Source: RGIG8244 sp045639325
Lineage (GTDB): Bacteria > Verrucomicrobiota > Lentisphaeria > Victivallales > UBA1829
Assembly (NCBI GenBank): GCA_045639325.1
Contig: JAZUCU010000042.1
Location: forward strand, 61,012-125,011
Direction of reading: 5' to 3'
DNA: 64,000 nucleotides
The translations under genes were made by a program, and so were the position numbers. The notes under the pieces are model-generated. The model did no database searches, was not told the DNA's origin, and worked only from the letters and a program-made list of their open reading frames with translations. This document shows positions 24,970-34,325 of the stretch, piece after piece. Position 1 is the stretch's first letter; every line of letters begins with the position of its first letter.

Positions 24970-27589
24970 TGATGATACCTCGTTTCTTAAGTTGTTTCAT
25001 ATATTTTTTCTGTTGTTTTTTGCAATAATGGTTGTAATGGTCCGGACGCGGAATCCACACGGCATTGATACCATGCCGCAGATACGGGCGGACGCAATCC
25101 GATTCTTTGTTGTCGCCGATATGGAGCATGGCAGAAGAGGTGCATTGTTCCTCTTTCAACACGTAGTCAAAAAGCAGGCCGGATGATTTTGATATGCCCA
25201 TATCGCTGCTGCTGTAAACTCGATCCATGCGCAGAGTTTCACCAGCCGCTTTCTTTATGAGTTCCCCAATGGCATCCGATTTCCAATACATATCGCTGAC
25301 CGCAATCACTTTAACATTTTGTTCTTTCGCAATTCTGATCAGTTCACCCACCGCCGGATTCAAGCGCAAATGGGCTGCTTCGTATTCCAATTCCATTGCT
25401 GCCAGTGTATCCGCATCTTCTTCTGCAAGATGCAGAATACTGCACATGCATTTGAAAATTGCAGATGCCTGAGGTTCACGGCATCCCTGGACTGATATTT
25501 GACTTTGATATGCAATACGGTGTGCCAGTGCCCGTGCCGCATAAAAACTGTCGGCGGAAATGGCGGGGAATTTTTTATGCCATATTTTACCCATATCCAT
25601 AAAACGCTGCAATTCGGAATGACGGCATCGCATCAGCAGGGTGTCAAACACATCCAAAGACAAGACCTTGATCGCGCCGGACTGCAGTATCTCTTTCATC
25701 CGGGCAAATTTCTTTTTGTTGCATTGACGATATGTGATGGCGTGCATCCAACCCCGTTTTTCAATACGCCAATGCTCTGCTAGATTTTCCAGATTCAGAC
25801 GGCGGATTTCCTGATCCCGCTTCCAGACTTCCGCATGAGTTGCCTCACATTCAGCGCGGAGAGAGTGACATACTTTCTGTTCCATGGAAAGTTTTTGCGC
25901 AAGATCATCTTTTTCTGCTGTTCCCGTATGGAGCTGTGCGGTGATGGCTGATTTTTCCTGCTGAACGGTGTCGCGTTCGCCGGTTGTTTTCTGCAGTTGC
26001 TCATTCAGACTGGAGACTGTGTTCTCGCAGTTTTTCAGTTGATTCTGTAAAAGCGTATTTTCATTGACTTTTGCAGATAATGCGGTATCCAGCTGTAAAA
26101 GGTTGGCGGCAGATTCTTTTTGAGCTGTCAAGACTGCCGCTTTTTCCTGTAATACCTGATTCCGTTCGTCGGTCATTTTTTGCAGTAATGAGCTTAACTT
26201 CACAGCAAGCTGTTCGTTATTTTCCAAACGCTCCTGCAGACGGCTGTTTTCTTTTGCTTTATCAGCCAATTGCTGGTTCAATCTTGCTGCAATCGCATCA
26301 TGTTCCGCGGAAGCTTTCTGCCGCAATGCTGTTTCATCCCGGAGTTTTTGTTCAGCGACAGCCTGTGCATTTTTCAATTCGCGGATGGTGTGATCGGCAT
26401 TGTTTTTATCCAATTCCAACTGGAGAAGCTGATCGGTAAGAGATTTGATATTTTTCTGCAGTTCGGCACATTCTTTCTTTTCGTGATCGAATTTAACCTG
26501 AAGCTGTTCAATCTGCATCAATAATTTCGCGGCAGTATTTTTTTGATTGTTTCCGCTTTCAATGCTGTAATCCAGAGATTTCCGCAACTCATCAATTCTG
26601 GCATTTTTTTCGGAATCGATTTTCTGCAAATATTCAAATTGACTGTTGATGGAGTTCAATTTCTGTGTGAAATCAGATAAATGTTTGTTGACTTCATCAA
26701 TGTAACGCTGGTCACTGCGCCACACATCACCGGCACGCTGAATTTCATCCTTGAGAGATTGAATGTAACAAAGATTTTCAATCCGGTTTAATTCCAGCGT
26801 TGCCAAAATTTCGCGATGTCTCAACAATTCAGTGATTGATCCATTCAGTGCATCATATTCCGTTTGCTCCAGATTATCGAGACATAACAGAATCCCGATT
26901 CCGTAAATCACCGGAATATGCCAGTATTGCCAGGTACTGCTGTTCGCCGCCGTAAAATCTTCTACGGCTGTCAATACTCCATTGCTCAGAGTGCCTTCGC
27001 TGTTTGCGGTAGAGTATCCGGTTGACGGAAGGTAATATTGACTGTCTGTCTGATAAGGTGATACCCCGGACTGGGGTTGATTCGGATGGGGTGTGTTCAC
27101 CCGGTCGAGACTGTAATAAAGGTCCCGTCTTGCCCAGGGCCAGGAGACATCATGAAGGAAAACGATCTTGATGCCGCTTTCTCTTCTGCGGTTATGAATT
27201 GCAGTCAAATCGTTGATGACCGTTTCATAATTGTGGTCGCCATCCATGAACATGACGGTACACTGATATTGGCCCTGCAGATAATCTTTGGATGTTCCCT
27301 GGAAGAATGTAAAACACGGAGTCGTATTTCTATCGAACGGGAACGGAACATCAATCGGATCGACTGTTGTAAGCTGAAGATTCCGCGCTTTGGCATATTC
27401 CAGCAGTGCTGCAGTGTTTTCGCCTGCTTCACTGCCGATTTCCGTAATGGATGACATGGAAACGGCATCCATCAGGCGTTTCATTTCCGGATAGAAATTG
27501 ACCATGGAGCACAAATTGGATTGCCGCTGTGCCGTTGATGGCAGAGCAAACAATTCAGTGGTCAATTGACTGAGTGGAGGGAATTTCAT
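24959..27589 (-). CDS. Methyltransferase-like / coiled-coil / HAD fusion protein
   Basis: The 876-residue protein has three parts. Residues 1-260 are a class I methyltransferase-like fold of the Methyltransf_24 or CmcI type, with ITEIGSEAGENTAALLEYAK, TTVDPIDVP and MFMDGDHNYETV. Residues about 300-600 form a long charged coiled coil. The last 250 residues are a HAD domain with DVFDTLLMR (motif I), VIAVSDMYW (motif II) and MLHIGDNKESDC (motif IV), close to COG5610 hydrolases found in surface-glycan loci. It is translationally coupled to the genes on both sides. The coiled coil may set the distance between two active sites or the length of the glycan, as in WbdA/WbdD-type systems. That is inference. 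Confidence 0.72.
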   Translation of the reverse strand: MKFPPLSQLTTELFALPSTAQRQSNLCSMVNFYPEMKRLMDAVSMSSITEIGSEAGENTAALLEYAKARNLQLTTVDPIDVPFPFDRNTTPCFTFFQGTSKDYLQGQYQCTVMFMDGDHNYETVINDLTAIHNRRRESGIKIVFLHDVSWPWARRDLYYSLDRVNTPHPNQPQSGVSPYQTDSQYYLPSTGYSTANSEGTLSNGVLTAVEDFTAANSSTWQYWHIPVIYGIGILLCLDNLEQTEYDALNGSITELLRHREILATLELNRIENLCYIQSLKDEIQRAGDVWRSDQRYIDEVNKHLSDFTQKLNSINSQFEYLQKIDSEKNARIDELRKSLDYSIESGNNQKNTAAKLLMQIEQLQVKFDHEKKECAELQKNIKSLTDQLLQLELDKNNADHTIRELKNAQAVAEQKLRDETALRQKASAEHDAIAARLNQQLADKAKENSRLQERLENNEQLAVKLSSLLQKMTDERNQVLQEKAAVLTAQKESAANLLQLDTALSAKVNENTLLQNQLKNCENTVSSLNEQLQKTTGERDTVQQEKSAITAQLHTGTAEKDDLAQKLSMEQKVCHSLRAECEATHAEVWKRDQEIRRLNLENLAEHWRIEKRGWMHAITYRQCNKKKFARMKEILQSGAIKVLSLDVFDTLLMRCRHSELQRFMDMGKIWHKKFPAISADSFYAARALAHRIAYQSQISVQGCREPQASAIFKCMCSILHLAEEDADTLAAMELEYEAAHLRLNPAVGELIRIAKEQNVKVIAVSDMYWKSDAIGELIKKAAGETLRMDRVYSSSDMGISKSSGLLFDYVLKEEQCTSSAMLHIGDNKESDCVRPYLRHGINAVWIPRPDHYNHYCKKQQKKYMKQLKKRGIINGL

Positions 27590-28518
27590 TTACCACCTTC
27601 TGATTTTACTTTTTTCACAAAACGGTTAAACCAGCATTTTTTCTTCAGATAACTCAAAAAACAGTTTGCCCCTTTTGTCAGACTCTGTGCGGATATCTGG
27701 TCAATCTTGCTGTTCTGCCAGGTTGTCATTGCCGCGAGATTGGTAAGAACGCCCAGGTCATTCGGAGAGGTCCGCATATAGTGATTTCTCAGAATGGCAT
27801 CATATTTCACATGCTTGGCGATTCCGGCGTTGACGGTGTTGCCGTAAACATCGTTTGCATCGGTGATGGTATCGCGGTGATGATACAAGGCAAGGAGTTC
27901 GGGTATCACACCGATATCAGCTTCCTTGAGAAAACGGATATTGAAATCCCAGTCGCCCAGAACCGGCAGGCGTTCATCATAACCGCCGATTTTATCGTAA
28001 ACAGAGCGTTTGAAAAGGAAGGAAATGGGCGGGAATGTATTGACCATTGCCATTTCCATGAGATAAATGGATTTCAGCCAGGTGTTGAAGCCGTAACAGG
28101 ATGTGGTACGGGGAGAATCATTTTCGATAACTTCATTCACACGCAGGGTGTGGGTGATGACGCCGGAGAAGACGGTTTCCTCTTCCAGAAACGCAACAGT
28201 TCTTTCCAGAAATGCACTTTCCCAGCTGTCATCATCGTCATGGATGACGATATATTTTGAATCGCAGCTGCGAATTCCCGCATTGCTGGCGGCTTCCATG
28301 CCTTTGCTTTCTTCGTGATGAATAACTTTCACATCAAGTCCATTGTTTCTGGCATCATTGGCAATGGCATCAACACCTTCTTTTTCGCCGCCGTCATTCA
28401 CGATAACCCAGATCAGATCTTTCATGGTTTGTTTCAGTACACTGTGATAGGCACGCCACAAAAGAATATTACGGTTTTTTGTACGGGTGATGACTGCCAC
28501 TTTTTTGGTTGTGCTCAT
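27586..28518 (-). CDS. GT2 family glycosyltransferase
   Basis: The 310-residue protein has a GT-A fold. The N-terminus is VAVITRTKNRNILLWRAYHSVLKQT, the nucleotide-binding VNDGGEKEG follows, and the metal-binding cluster is IHDDDDSWE. GGYDERLPVLGDWDFNIRFL is the acceptor-side motif. There is no transmembrane segment, so it works at the cytoplasmic face and adds a sugar from a nucleotide donor to the growing glycan. It overlaps the genes on both sides by ATGA. The sugar cannot be told from sequence. Confidence 0.88.
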   Translation of the reverse strand: MSTTKKVAVITRTKNRNILLWRAYHSVLKQTMKDLIWVIVNDGGEKEGVDAIANDARNNGLDVKVIHHEESKGMEAASNAGIRSCDSKYIVIHDDDDSWESAFLERTVAFLEEETVFSGVITHTLRVNEVIENDSPRTTSCYGFNTWLKSIYLMEMAMVNTFPPISFLFKRSVYDKIGGYDERLPVLGDWDFNIRFLKEADIGVIPELLALYHHRDTITDANDVYGNTVNAGIAKHVKYDAILRNHYMRTSPNDLGVLTNLAAMTTWQNSKIDQISAQSLTKGANCFLSYLKKKCWFNRFVKKVKSEGGK

Positions 28519-29750
28519 TTTGAGGTTCCTTTGTATGTGAAGTTATTCATTGCAATGTTAAAAACGCCATGGACAATACCGTTTTCTTTCAGCGAAGTAA
28601 CAGCACAGAAATCCGTTGTCCAACAATATACGGTTTGTGTCATAATATCATCTCCGGAGCCCAGCCCCAGAGTAAGAGTGTATTCGCCCGGAGCAATATC
28701 CGGCCACGTCAATTCAAACGAAAATTCCAGAATCCCCGGTTCGACAGCTGTCGTTTCCAGTACACAATTGCCGAAGATCCGTTTGCCGAACCGGTCATTG
28801 AAAAAGTACCCGATGATGGGGTGTTGACAGGACTGATTGAGTTCAATCCGTGCGGAGATTCGCAAAACATCACCTTCGCTCAAAACCGAACGGCTCAGGG
28901 AGAATGCGGTGAATTGACCATATTGTCCGGTTTTATGTTTTTCATCAATCAATTGCCATTCTTCCGGCAACTCTTTTTCTTGCTGTACGGTTTCGACCGG
29001 GAGTTCCGGTTGTTTGTACAGAAGATGCGTGTAATATTCAATGGCTTCTTTGGGGGCACCGCAGAATGCAACGTGTCCCTGTTCCAAAACGATCACGCGG
29101 TCGCAGAGATTGGCGATTGCGCTCATATCATGACTGACCAGTACCATGGCACTGTTTTTCTTTTTTTCTTCGATGTAACGATGGCATTTCTGTTGGAAAA
29201 ATACATCGCCGACTGCCAATGCTTCATCAATCAGCATAATATCGGAATCGGTATGCGCGATCAAACCGAATGCCAGACGGACGAACATGCCGCTGGAATA
29301 TTTTTTGACCGGCTGATCAATAAACGTGCCGATATCTGCGAATGTAATAATGCTTTCTTCCCGTTCCGCAACCTGGGCGGCGGTAAGCCCAAGCATCAAG
29401 CCCGCCACACGGATATTTTCTCTGCCTGTGAATTCCGGATTGAAACCAAAGCCCAATTCCTGCAATGCGCAGACTCTGCCATGTTTTTCGATACTCCCGG
29501 AGGTCGCCCGTAACGTTCCTGCAAGCAACGCCAGAAGTGTACTTTTGCCTGCTCCATTGCCGCCGATCACACCGAGACATTCGCCGCGCTTGAGCTCAAA
29601 AGAGACGTTATTCAATGCGGTAAAGCTGGTATAAAACGTCTTGTGTCCCATAAAAATGGTCTGCAAAAGCCGCTTCCAGGGATAATCATAAATCTCGTAG
29701 GATTTACACAGGTCTTTTACCTGCAGAAGAGTGTTTATATCAGATGACAT
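28515..29750 (-). CDS. wzt: ABC transporter ATPase for glycan export (Wzt type)
   Basis: The 411-residue protein is the ATPase of a polysaccharide ABC exporter. The Walker A is GGNGAGKST (residues 63-71), the signature is KKYSSGMFVRLAF, the Walker B is IMLIDEALAVGD and the switch region is LVSHDM. After about residue 260 comes a beta-rich extension that fits the Wzt carbohydrate-binding C-terminal domain. That domain selects glycans with a modified terminal sugar. I start at 29750 (MSSDINTLL) and not at the ORF's first ATG, which is far inside the permease gene. The permease overlaps by 11 bp, as is usual for wzm-wzt pairs. Confidence 0.9.
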   Translation of the reverse strand: MSSDINTLLQVKDLCKSYEIYDYPWKRLLQTIFMGHKTFYTSFTALNNVSFELKRGECLGVIGGNGAGKSTLLALLAGTLRATSGSIEKHGRVCALQELGFGFNPEFTGRENIRVAGLMLGLTAAQVAEREESIITFADIGTFIDQPVKKYSSGMFVRLAFGLIAHTDSDIMLIDEALAVGDVFFQQKCHRYIEEKKKNSAMVLVSHDMSAIANLCDRVIVLEQGHVAFCGAPKEAIEYYTHLLYKQPELPVETVQQEKELPEEWQLIDEKHKTGQYGQFTAFSLSRSVLSEGDVLRISARIELNQSCQHPIIGYFFNDRFGKRIFGNCVLETTAVEPGILEFSFELTWPDIAPGEYTLTLGLGSGDDIMTQTVYCWTTDFCAVTSLKENGIVHGVFNIAMNNFTYKGTSK

Positions 29751-30531
29751 CGGCAAATCCTTTTTTCGTTTTGTGGAAGAAGAAAAAGCCGGCCAGATAA
29801 AACAGCAGACCATATCCCCAGAGCATATACCAGTTGACCGATGCCATATTGCCGTTCAACACCACATTCCGGACCGATTCCACATAGCTGACCAGCGGAT
29901 TGAACTGGAAATAAAAACGGAACTTTTCCGGAATGACGGAAATCGGATAAATAATCGGTGTCAGAAAAAACAATCCCTGTTGGATCAAGGCTGCGAAAAT
30001 CGGGAAGTCCCGGATGAATACACTCAAAGCGCCTGCAAATAATGCCACGCCGCTGCAGAACAGCAGATAGGGGATAAGGCACAGAACGCACAGGGGGAAC
30101 ATGAAGTTGAATGTGCCGAAAATCATTGTTCCGATAATCGTGATCGTCAGATAGATCAAGCCGGAAATGGTTGCCGCTCCCACCGTGGATAATGGCAGAA
30201 CTTCAAGCGGAAACGTTGCATTTTTCACATATTGGGGCTGAGAGATGATGGAGCTTGCCCCATTGTTGAAGCTTTCCGTAAAAATGTTGAAGACGGCAAT
30301 GCCGCAAAAAAGAGTCAATGTGTAATTGGATTCACCGGGGATGTTCCGCAAGTTCAGAATCACACCGAAGGAAAAGTAATAAATCAGCAGAAGAAATACC
30401 GGAGTCAGCAACGGCCAGAGCAAAGGAAGAAAACCGCCTTTTCCGCGTGAGACCCACAATTGTTTGATCAATGCGGTAAGCAGTTGACGGTTCTGTATAA
30501 AAATTGTAAACGGTATCAATGCTTTTTTCAT
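29740..30531 (-). CDS. wzm: ABC-2 type glycan export permease (Wzm type)
   Basis: The 263-residue inner-membrane protein has about six hydrophobic helices. It has the ABC-2 layout: a short N-terminal amphipathic part, then IKQLWVSRGKGGFLPLLWPLL, and the late LTPIIYPISVIPEKFRFYFQFNPL motif typical of O-antigen permeases. With Wzt it should export a lipid-linked glycan from the cytoplasm to the periplasm. It is the first gene of the minus-strand glycan operon that ends at 22889 and is preceded by a clear promoter. Confidence 0.92.
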   Translation of the reverse strand: MKKALIPFTIFIQNRQLLTALIKQLWVSRGKGGFLPLLWPLLTPVFLLLIYYFSFGVILNLRNIPGESNYTLTLFCGIAVFNIFTESFNNGASSIISQPQYVKNATFPLEVLPLSTVGAATISGLIYLTITIIGTMIFGTFNFMFPLCVLCLIPYLLFCSGVALFAGALSVFIRDFPIFAALIQQGLFFLTPIIYPISVIPEKFRFYFQFNPLVSYVESVRNVVLNGNMASVNWYMLWGYGLLFYLAGFFFFHKTKKGFADVI

Positions 30532-30578
30532 GTTGAATTACAATAATTTATTTTTTACGATCTTCTAAGCTCCGGGGT

Positions 30579-30607
30579 AATATAACATCTGTGCACAAAA
30601 AATGCAA
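30579..30607 (-). promoter_or_regulatory. Promoter of the Wzm/Wzt glycan operon
   Basis: On the minus strand, TTGCAT (30602-30607) and TATATT (30579-30584) are separated by 17 bp, about 48 bp before wzm. Confidence 0.75.
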
Positions 30608-30629
30608 GTCTATATTATTTATAAAGAGC

Positions 30630-30657
30630 AAAAAAAAGCTGCCGGAGAACCGGCAGC
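30630..30657 (-). terminator. Terminator of the minus-strand esterase-like gene
   Basis: On the minus strand, an 8 bp perfect GC-rich stem (arms 30638-30645 and 30650-30657) with a 4-base loop is followed by a run of eight T residues. It separates this gene from the glycan promoter. Confidence 0.92.
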
Positions 30658-30686
30658 CTGCATTGCGGTATGATAACTCGTTTTTA

Positions 30687-31496
30687 TTACTGCTGACGAC
30701 GGAACCATTGTTCCGCAGCAAGATACCAGTCGTTCACCGGATAACCGCGGCGGAGAAGACCGTAACCATGACCGCCTTCTGCAAAGACGTGGAGTTCGCA
30801 GGGACGGTTGAATTTTTTCAGACCCAGGAACCAAGCAATTGCATTTTCGCACTGTGTACCATCGTCTTCTGTCTGAACGGTGAATGTGGGGGCAGTTGTT
30901 TCTGTGATTTTGAATTCGGGAGCCAGATTCAAACTCTTATCGCCGTCAATAAGATATGCCGGGTAGATGAGTGCGGTAAAATTGGAGAGGAAAGGCTGAT
31001 TGTCGATATCATCAACCGGTTCGTAAGGTGTCATATCAGCGGGGGCGGTGATGGTTGCGCAAAGGTGTGCTCCGGCAGAGAATCCGATGCATCCGACTTT
31101 ATCCGGAATGATTCCGAATTTTTCTGCATTGGCGCGGATGAAACGCATGGCGCGGGCGGCATCCGCATGGGCTGCTTCCCGTCTGCCCGGACAACGGTAT
31201 TTCAGCAGGAAGCAACTGAAACCGTTATTGTTAAGCCATCCGCAAATATCTCTGCCTTCATGATTCCATGCCAAAATGCTGTATCCACCGCCGGGGCAGA
31301 CGAGGACGGCCGGATGATCTCCGCGGCCAGCTGCCGGGAAGAATGTAATTGTGGGGTTGACCACATCGGTAAAACGTTCCACGTTATCGCCGGTAGGGGG
31401 CTGGAGATGTTCGACTTTTTCGGCATCATCGGGCAGAGCGAAAGGGATATTGTCTTTATCCCAGAGTGGGTAGACAGTTTGATAGAGAGATTCCAT
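30687..31496 (-). CDS. Alpha/beta-hydrolase, carbohydrate-esterase-like
   Basis: The 269-residue protein has the alpha/beta-hydrolase features of small BD-FAE or acetyl-xylan-esterase-like enzymes. The oxyanion motif is CPGGGYSIL, the nucleophile elbow is GFSAGAH, the acid probably lies in TVQTEDDGT, and the histidine is in EGGHGYGL. There is no signal peptide, so it probably acts inside the cell on imported oligosaccharides or sugar esters. It is a single-gene unit with its own promoter and terminator, and it is divergent from another hydrolase of the same superfamily. Confidence 0.85.
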   Translation of the reverse strand: MESLYQTVYPLWDKDNIPFALPDDAEKVEHLQPPTGDNVERFTDVVNPTITFFPAAGRGDHPAVLVCPGGGYSILAWNHEGRDICGWLNNNGFSCFLLKYRCPGRREAAHADAARAMRFIRANAEKFGIIPDKVGCIGFSAGAHLCATITAPADMTPYEPVDDIDNQPFLSNFTALIYPAYLIDGDKSLNLAPEFKITETTAPTFTVQTEDDGTQCENAIAWFLGLKKFNRPCELHVFAEGGHGYGLLRRGYPVNDWYLAAEQWFRRQQ

Positions 31497-31539
31497 GGTT
31501 AAAAATCCTTATGTTAGATTGTTGTATCAAGTTTTGAAA

Positions 31540-31567
31540 AATATACATTATCTGCAAGAAAAATCAA
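31540..31567 (-). promoter_or_regulatory. Promoter of the minus-strand esterase-like gene
   Basis: On the minus strand, TTGATT (31562-31567) and TATATT (31540-31545) are separated by 16 bp. Confidence 0.6.
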
Positions 31568-31586
31568 ATAATTTGAAGAAAAAAAC

Positions 31587-31615
31587 TTTTATTTTTCCGG
31601 ATACCGGTGTATAGT
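31587..31615 (+). promoter_or_regulatory. Weak promoter of the plus-strand hydrolase operon
   Basis: TATAGT (31610-31615) is a good -10, about 30 bp before the ATG. The matching -35 region (TTTTAT, 31587-31592) is poor, which suggests the need for an activator. Confidence 0.35.
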
Positions 31616-31644
31616 ACACAAAAATAATTCAAGGAGATTTTATT

Positions 31645-32457
31645 ATGTCATATCAATTTACTTCGTTCTATTTGGATCGCCCTTTTGTAACCGGACGCAT
31701 TTATGACCTTTTTGTTCCGGATGAAATCAAACATGATACCGCATTTTTCATTATCCACGGCGGTGGATGGCGCGCTGGTACCCGCGTTGGACATCATGTT
31801 CTTATGGAGGAACTTTGCAATCGCGGATATATTGTTGCATCAACCGATTACCGTTTGAACGGTTTGATCTGGGATCAGATCAAAGATATCCGCGAGGCTT
31901 ACATGCACTTTGTCAACGAATTGCGGAAAATGAACCGTCCTCTGAAAATTGCGGTTCATGGCAGTTCCGCAGGGGCACATCTGGCATCCCTGCTTTCTTT
32001 TGCCCGCCCCGGAGAATGTGGCGAAGATCTTCCCGCTGATATGGAATGGATTCAGCCGGAATGTGTTGCGTTGCAGGCTACTCCCAGTACCTTTGAGCCG
32101 TGGTTTGAAATCTTCCCCCATGTCTGGAGCGCAATGCAGGCTATAATGGGTGTTTCCTATGAAAAAGATCCGGAGGCTTACCGTAAAGTCTCTTTGAATC
32201 AGTATGTCCGCGCCGGTCTGCCCCGTGTGTTCTATCTGGAAGCGGCTTGTGAGCACATGTTCCCCGCCGCCATGAATTTGGAACTGGCAAAGAAAGTTAC
32301 TGCAATTGAAGGTAATCATGTTACCATGAAGTCTTATCCCAATGTAGAACACGGCTTTATGTACTCTCTGGAACGTCCGCACCAGATCGAAGCCTTTAAT
32401 GATATGGTTCGTTTCGCAGAAAATGAACCGATCGAAAATACGCTTTATTGCGTTTGA
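31645..32457 (+). CDS. Alpha/beta-hydrolase, esterase/lipase-like
   Basis: The 270-residue protein has FFIIHGGGWRAGT (oxyanion hole of the HSL/BD-FAE type), VHGSSAGAHLASLL (nucleophile Ser), and YPNVEHGFMYS with the catalytic His. The residue that acts as the acid is less clear. A cytoplasmic carboxylesterase or deacetylase is likely. AAGGAG precedes the ATG. It ends 14 bp before the oligopeptide-binding protein gene, so it may be co-transcribed with it and with the GT-C gene. Confidence 0.82.
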   Translation: MSYQFTSFYLDRPFVTGRIYDLFVPDEIKHDTAFFIIHGGGWRAGTRVGHHVLMEELCNRGYIVASTDYRLNGLIWDQIKDIREAYMHFVNELRKMNRPLKIAVHGSSAGAHLASLLSFARPGECGEDLPADMEWIQPECVALQATPSTFEPWFEIFPHVWSAMQAIMGVSYEKDPEAYRKVSLNQYVRAGLPRVFYLEAACEHMFPAAMNLELAKKVTAIEGNHVTMKSYPNVEHGFMYSLERPHQIEAFNDMVRFAENEPIENTLYCV

Positions 32458-32471
32458 CGGGTGAGTAATCT

Positions 32472-34325
32472 ATGGAACGGTCTACTTGGAAATTCGTTCT
32501 TTCCGCAGTCGCAGTTGTCCTGATGCTTTTCTGTACATGGGCAATTGTCACTGCGCTCGATCTTGTACGGTCCAACATGGAAGAGATGAACCGGTCTCTG
32601 AAAGAGATCAACGATACTTTGACTGCCATGTCTGCCAACGGCGGTTTACCGGTTGCCCGGTCTGAGGTTCCTGCCGCCCAGACTCCGGATGTTGCGAACC
32701 GGAAATATTATGACCCTGCCGCTGAATCCGGCGGACGTATCATCAATGCCTCCGGTGCGGATGCCGGGAATTTGAATCCGGTAACGTCCTGCGATTCAAC
32801 CGTCAGCACGTTCTGGTCTCATGCTATGGATACGCTGGCGGATACGGATTATAACAATCCCGATGATTTCCGCCCGATGCTTGCGGAATCCTGGAAATTA
32901 TCCGACGACAAACTCACCTGGCATATCAAATTGCGCAAAGGTGTTTTGTGGCATGATTTTACTGACCCTGTGACAGGTAAGGAATGGAAGAATAAAGAAG
33001 TCACTGCCCACGATTTCAAATTTTATCTTGATGTAATCAAAGATGAAAAAGTGGATGCCGTTCCATTGCGTGGCTATTTTGCCCAGATCAAAGAGATCCG
33101 TGTGATTGATGATTATACATTTGATGTCGTCTGGAGCAAACCTTATTTTCTTTCCAAAGATATCACCCTCGGTTTGATGCCGCTGGCACGTCATCTCTAC
33201 AATGCCGATGGCAAATTTGATGGCGCAAAATTCAATGATGATGCCCAGCGTAATAAAATGATTATCGGCTGCGGTCCTTACCAGTTTGTCAGTTGGGAAA
33301 TCGGCAAACGCGTCGTCTTCAAACGTTTTGAGAAGTATTATGGCAAACGGCTTGGAATCATGCCGCCGATCCGTCAGATTTCCTACGATATTTACAAACA
33401 TCCCGGTCCCCGTCTGCAGGCATTGGAAGCCAAGGATCTGGATGCTTTGAATCTGACACCGGAACAATGGCGCAACAATACAAAAAGTGCGGCATTTGCT
33501 CCGGAGGGACACCTGAAGAAATTACAATATCCGGCACGTGCTTACAACTATATTGGCTTGAATCTGACGAATCCCGTTTTTGCGGATAAACGTGTGCGGC
33601 AGGCGTTGAGTCATCTGGTTGATCGTGAACGTATTCTGCGGGATGTTTATTACGGCATGGCGCGTGCGGTATCCGGACCGTTCTTCCCCGACAGTTCCGC
33701 GTGTGACAAGAAGATCAAGCCCCGTGAATTTTCCGTAGAGAAGGCGAAAAAGCTGCTTGCGGAAGCCGGTTGGCGTGATACCGATGGTGACGGCATTCTG
33801 GATAAAGACGGCAAGCCGTTACGTTTTACGATCATGAATCCCAATGTGAATACAACGTATCAGAAAATTCTGCCGATTCTGAAAGAAGATATGGCGAAAG
33901 CCGGTGTGCAGATGGAAGCGTTGTCGCTGGAATGGTCCGTTGTCCTTCAGCGTTTGGAAAAGCGTCACTTTGATGCCTGTATGATTGCCTGGACCAGTTC
34001 CATGCGCCCGGATCCTTATCAGTTATGGCATTCCGATCATGTGGGGAAACCGGCGACCAGTAATTTTATCTCATTCCGCAACAAGGAAGCGGACGCTTTG
34101 ATTGATGCCATCCGTGTTGAGTTTGATGATGCAAAACGACAGGTGCTGTATCATAAATTTCACCAGTTGATTCATGAGGAAACACCGTATTTGTTCCTGT
34201 TCTCTCCCATGAACCTGGTTGCCGTGAGCAAACGTTACCGCAACTTGCGCATGTTCCCGGGCGGATTCCCGGAACGTATTCTGTGGACTCCAGCCAAAGA
34301 ACAGCGTGTTGTACCGGGGATTTGA
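32472..34325 (+). CDS. Membrane-anchored ABC substrate-binding protein, family 5
   Basis: The 617-residue protein is an extracytoplasmic oligopeptide-type solute-binding protein (SBP_bac_5). Family features are FRPMLAESWKLSDDKLTWHIKLRKGVLWHD, VTAHDFKFYLDVI, the hinge part ADKRVRQALSHLVDRERIL and LLAEAGWRDTDGDGILDKDG. It does not begin with a cleavable lipoprotein signal. Instead it has one long hydrophobic helix (about residues 8-30) and a charged stalk, so it is tethered in the membrane. No permease or ATPase genes adjoin it. The substrate may be a peptide or an oligosaccharide, since both occur in this family. Confidence 0.87.
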   Translation: MERSTWKFVLSAVAVVLMLFCTWAIVTALDLVRSNMEEMNRSLKEINDTLTAMSANGGLPVARSEVPAAQTPDVANRKYYDPAAESGGRIINASGADAGNLNPVTSCDSTVSTFWSHAMDTLADTDYNNPDDFRPMLAESWKLSDDKLTWHIKLRKGVLWHDFTDPVTGKEWKNKEVTAHDFKFYLDVIKDEKVDAVPLRGYFAQIKEIRVIDDYTFDVVWSKPYFLSKDITLGLMPLARHLYNADGKFDGAKFNDDAQRNKMIIGCGPYQFVSWEIGKRVVFKRFEKYYGKRLGIMPPIRQISYDIYKHPGPRLQALEAKDLDALNLTPEQWRNNTKSAAFAPEGHLKKLQYPARAYNYIGLNLTNPVFADKRVRQALSHLVDRERILRDVYYGMARAVSGPFFPDSSACDKKIKPREFSVEKAKKLLAEAGWRDTDGDGILDKDGKPLRFTIMNPNVNTTYQKILPILKEDMAKAGVQMEALSLEWSVVLQRLEKRHFDACMIAWTSSMRPDPYQLWHSDHVGKPATSNFISFRNKEADALIDAIRVEFDDAKRQVLYHKFHQLIHEETPYLFLFSPMNLVAVSKRYRNLRMFPGGFPERILWTPAKEQRVVPGI

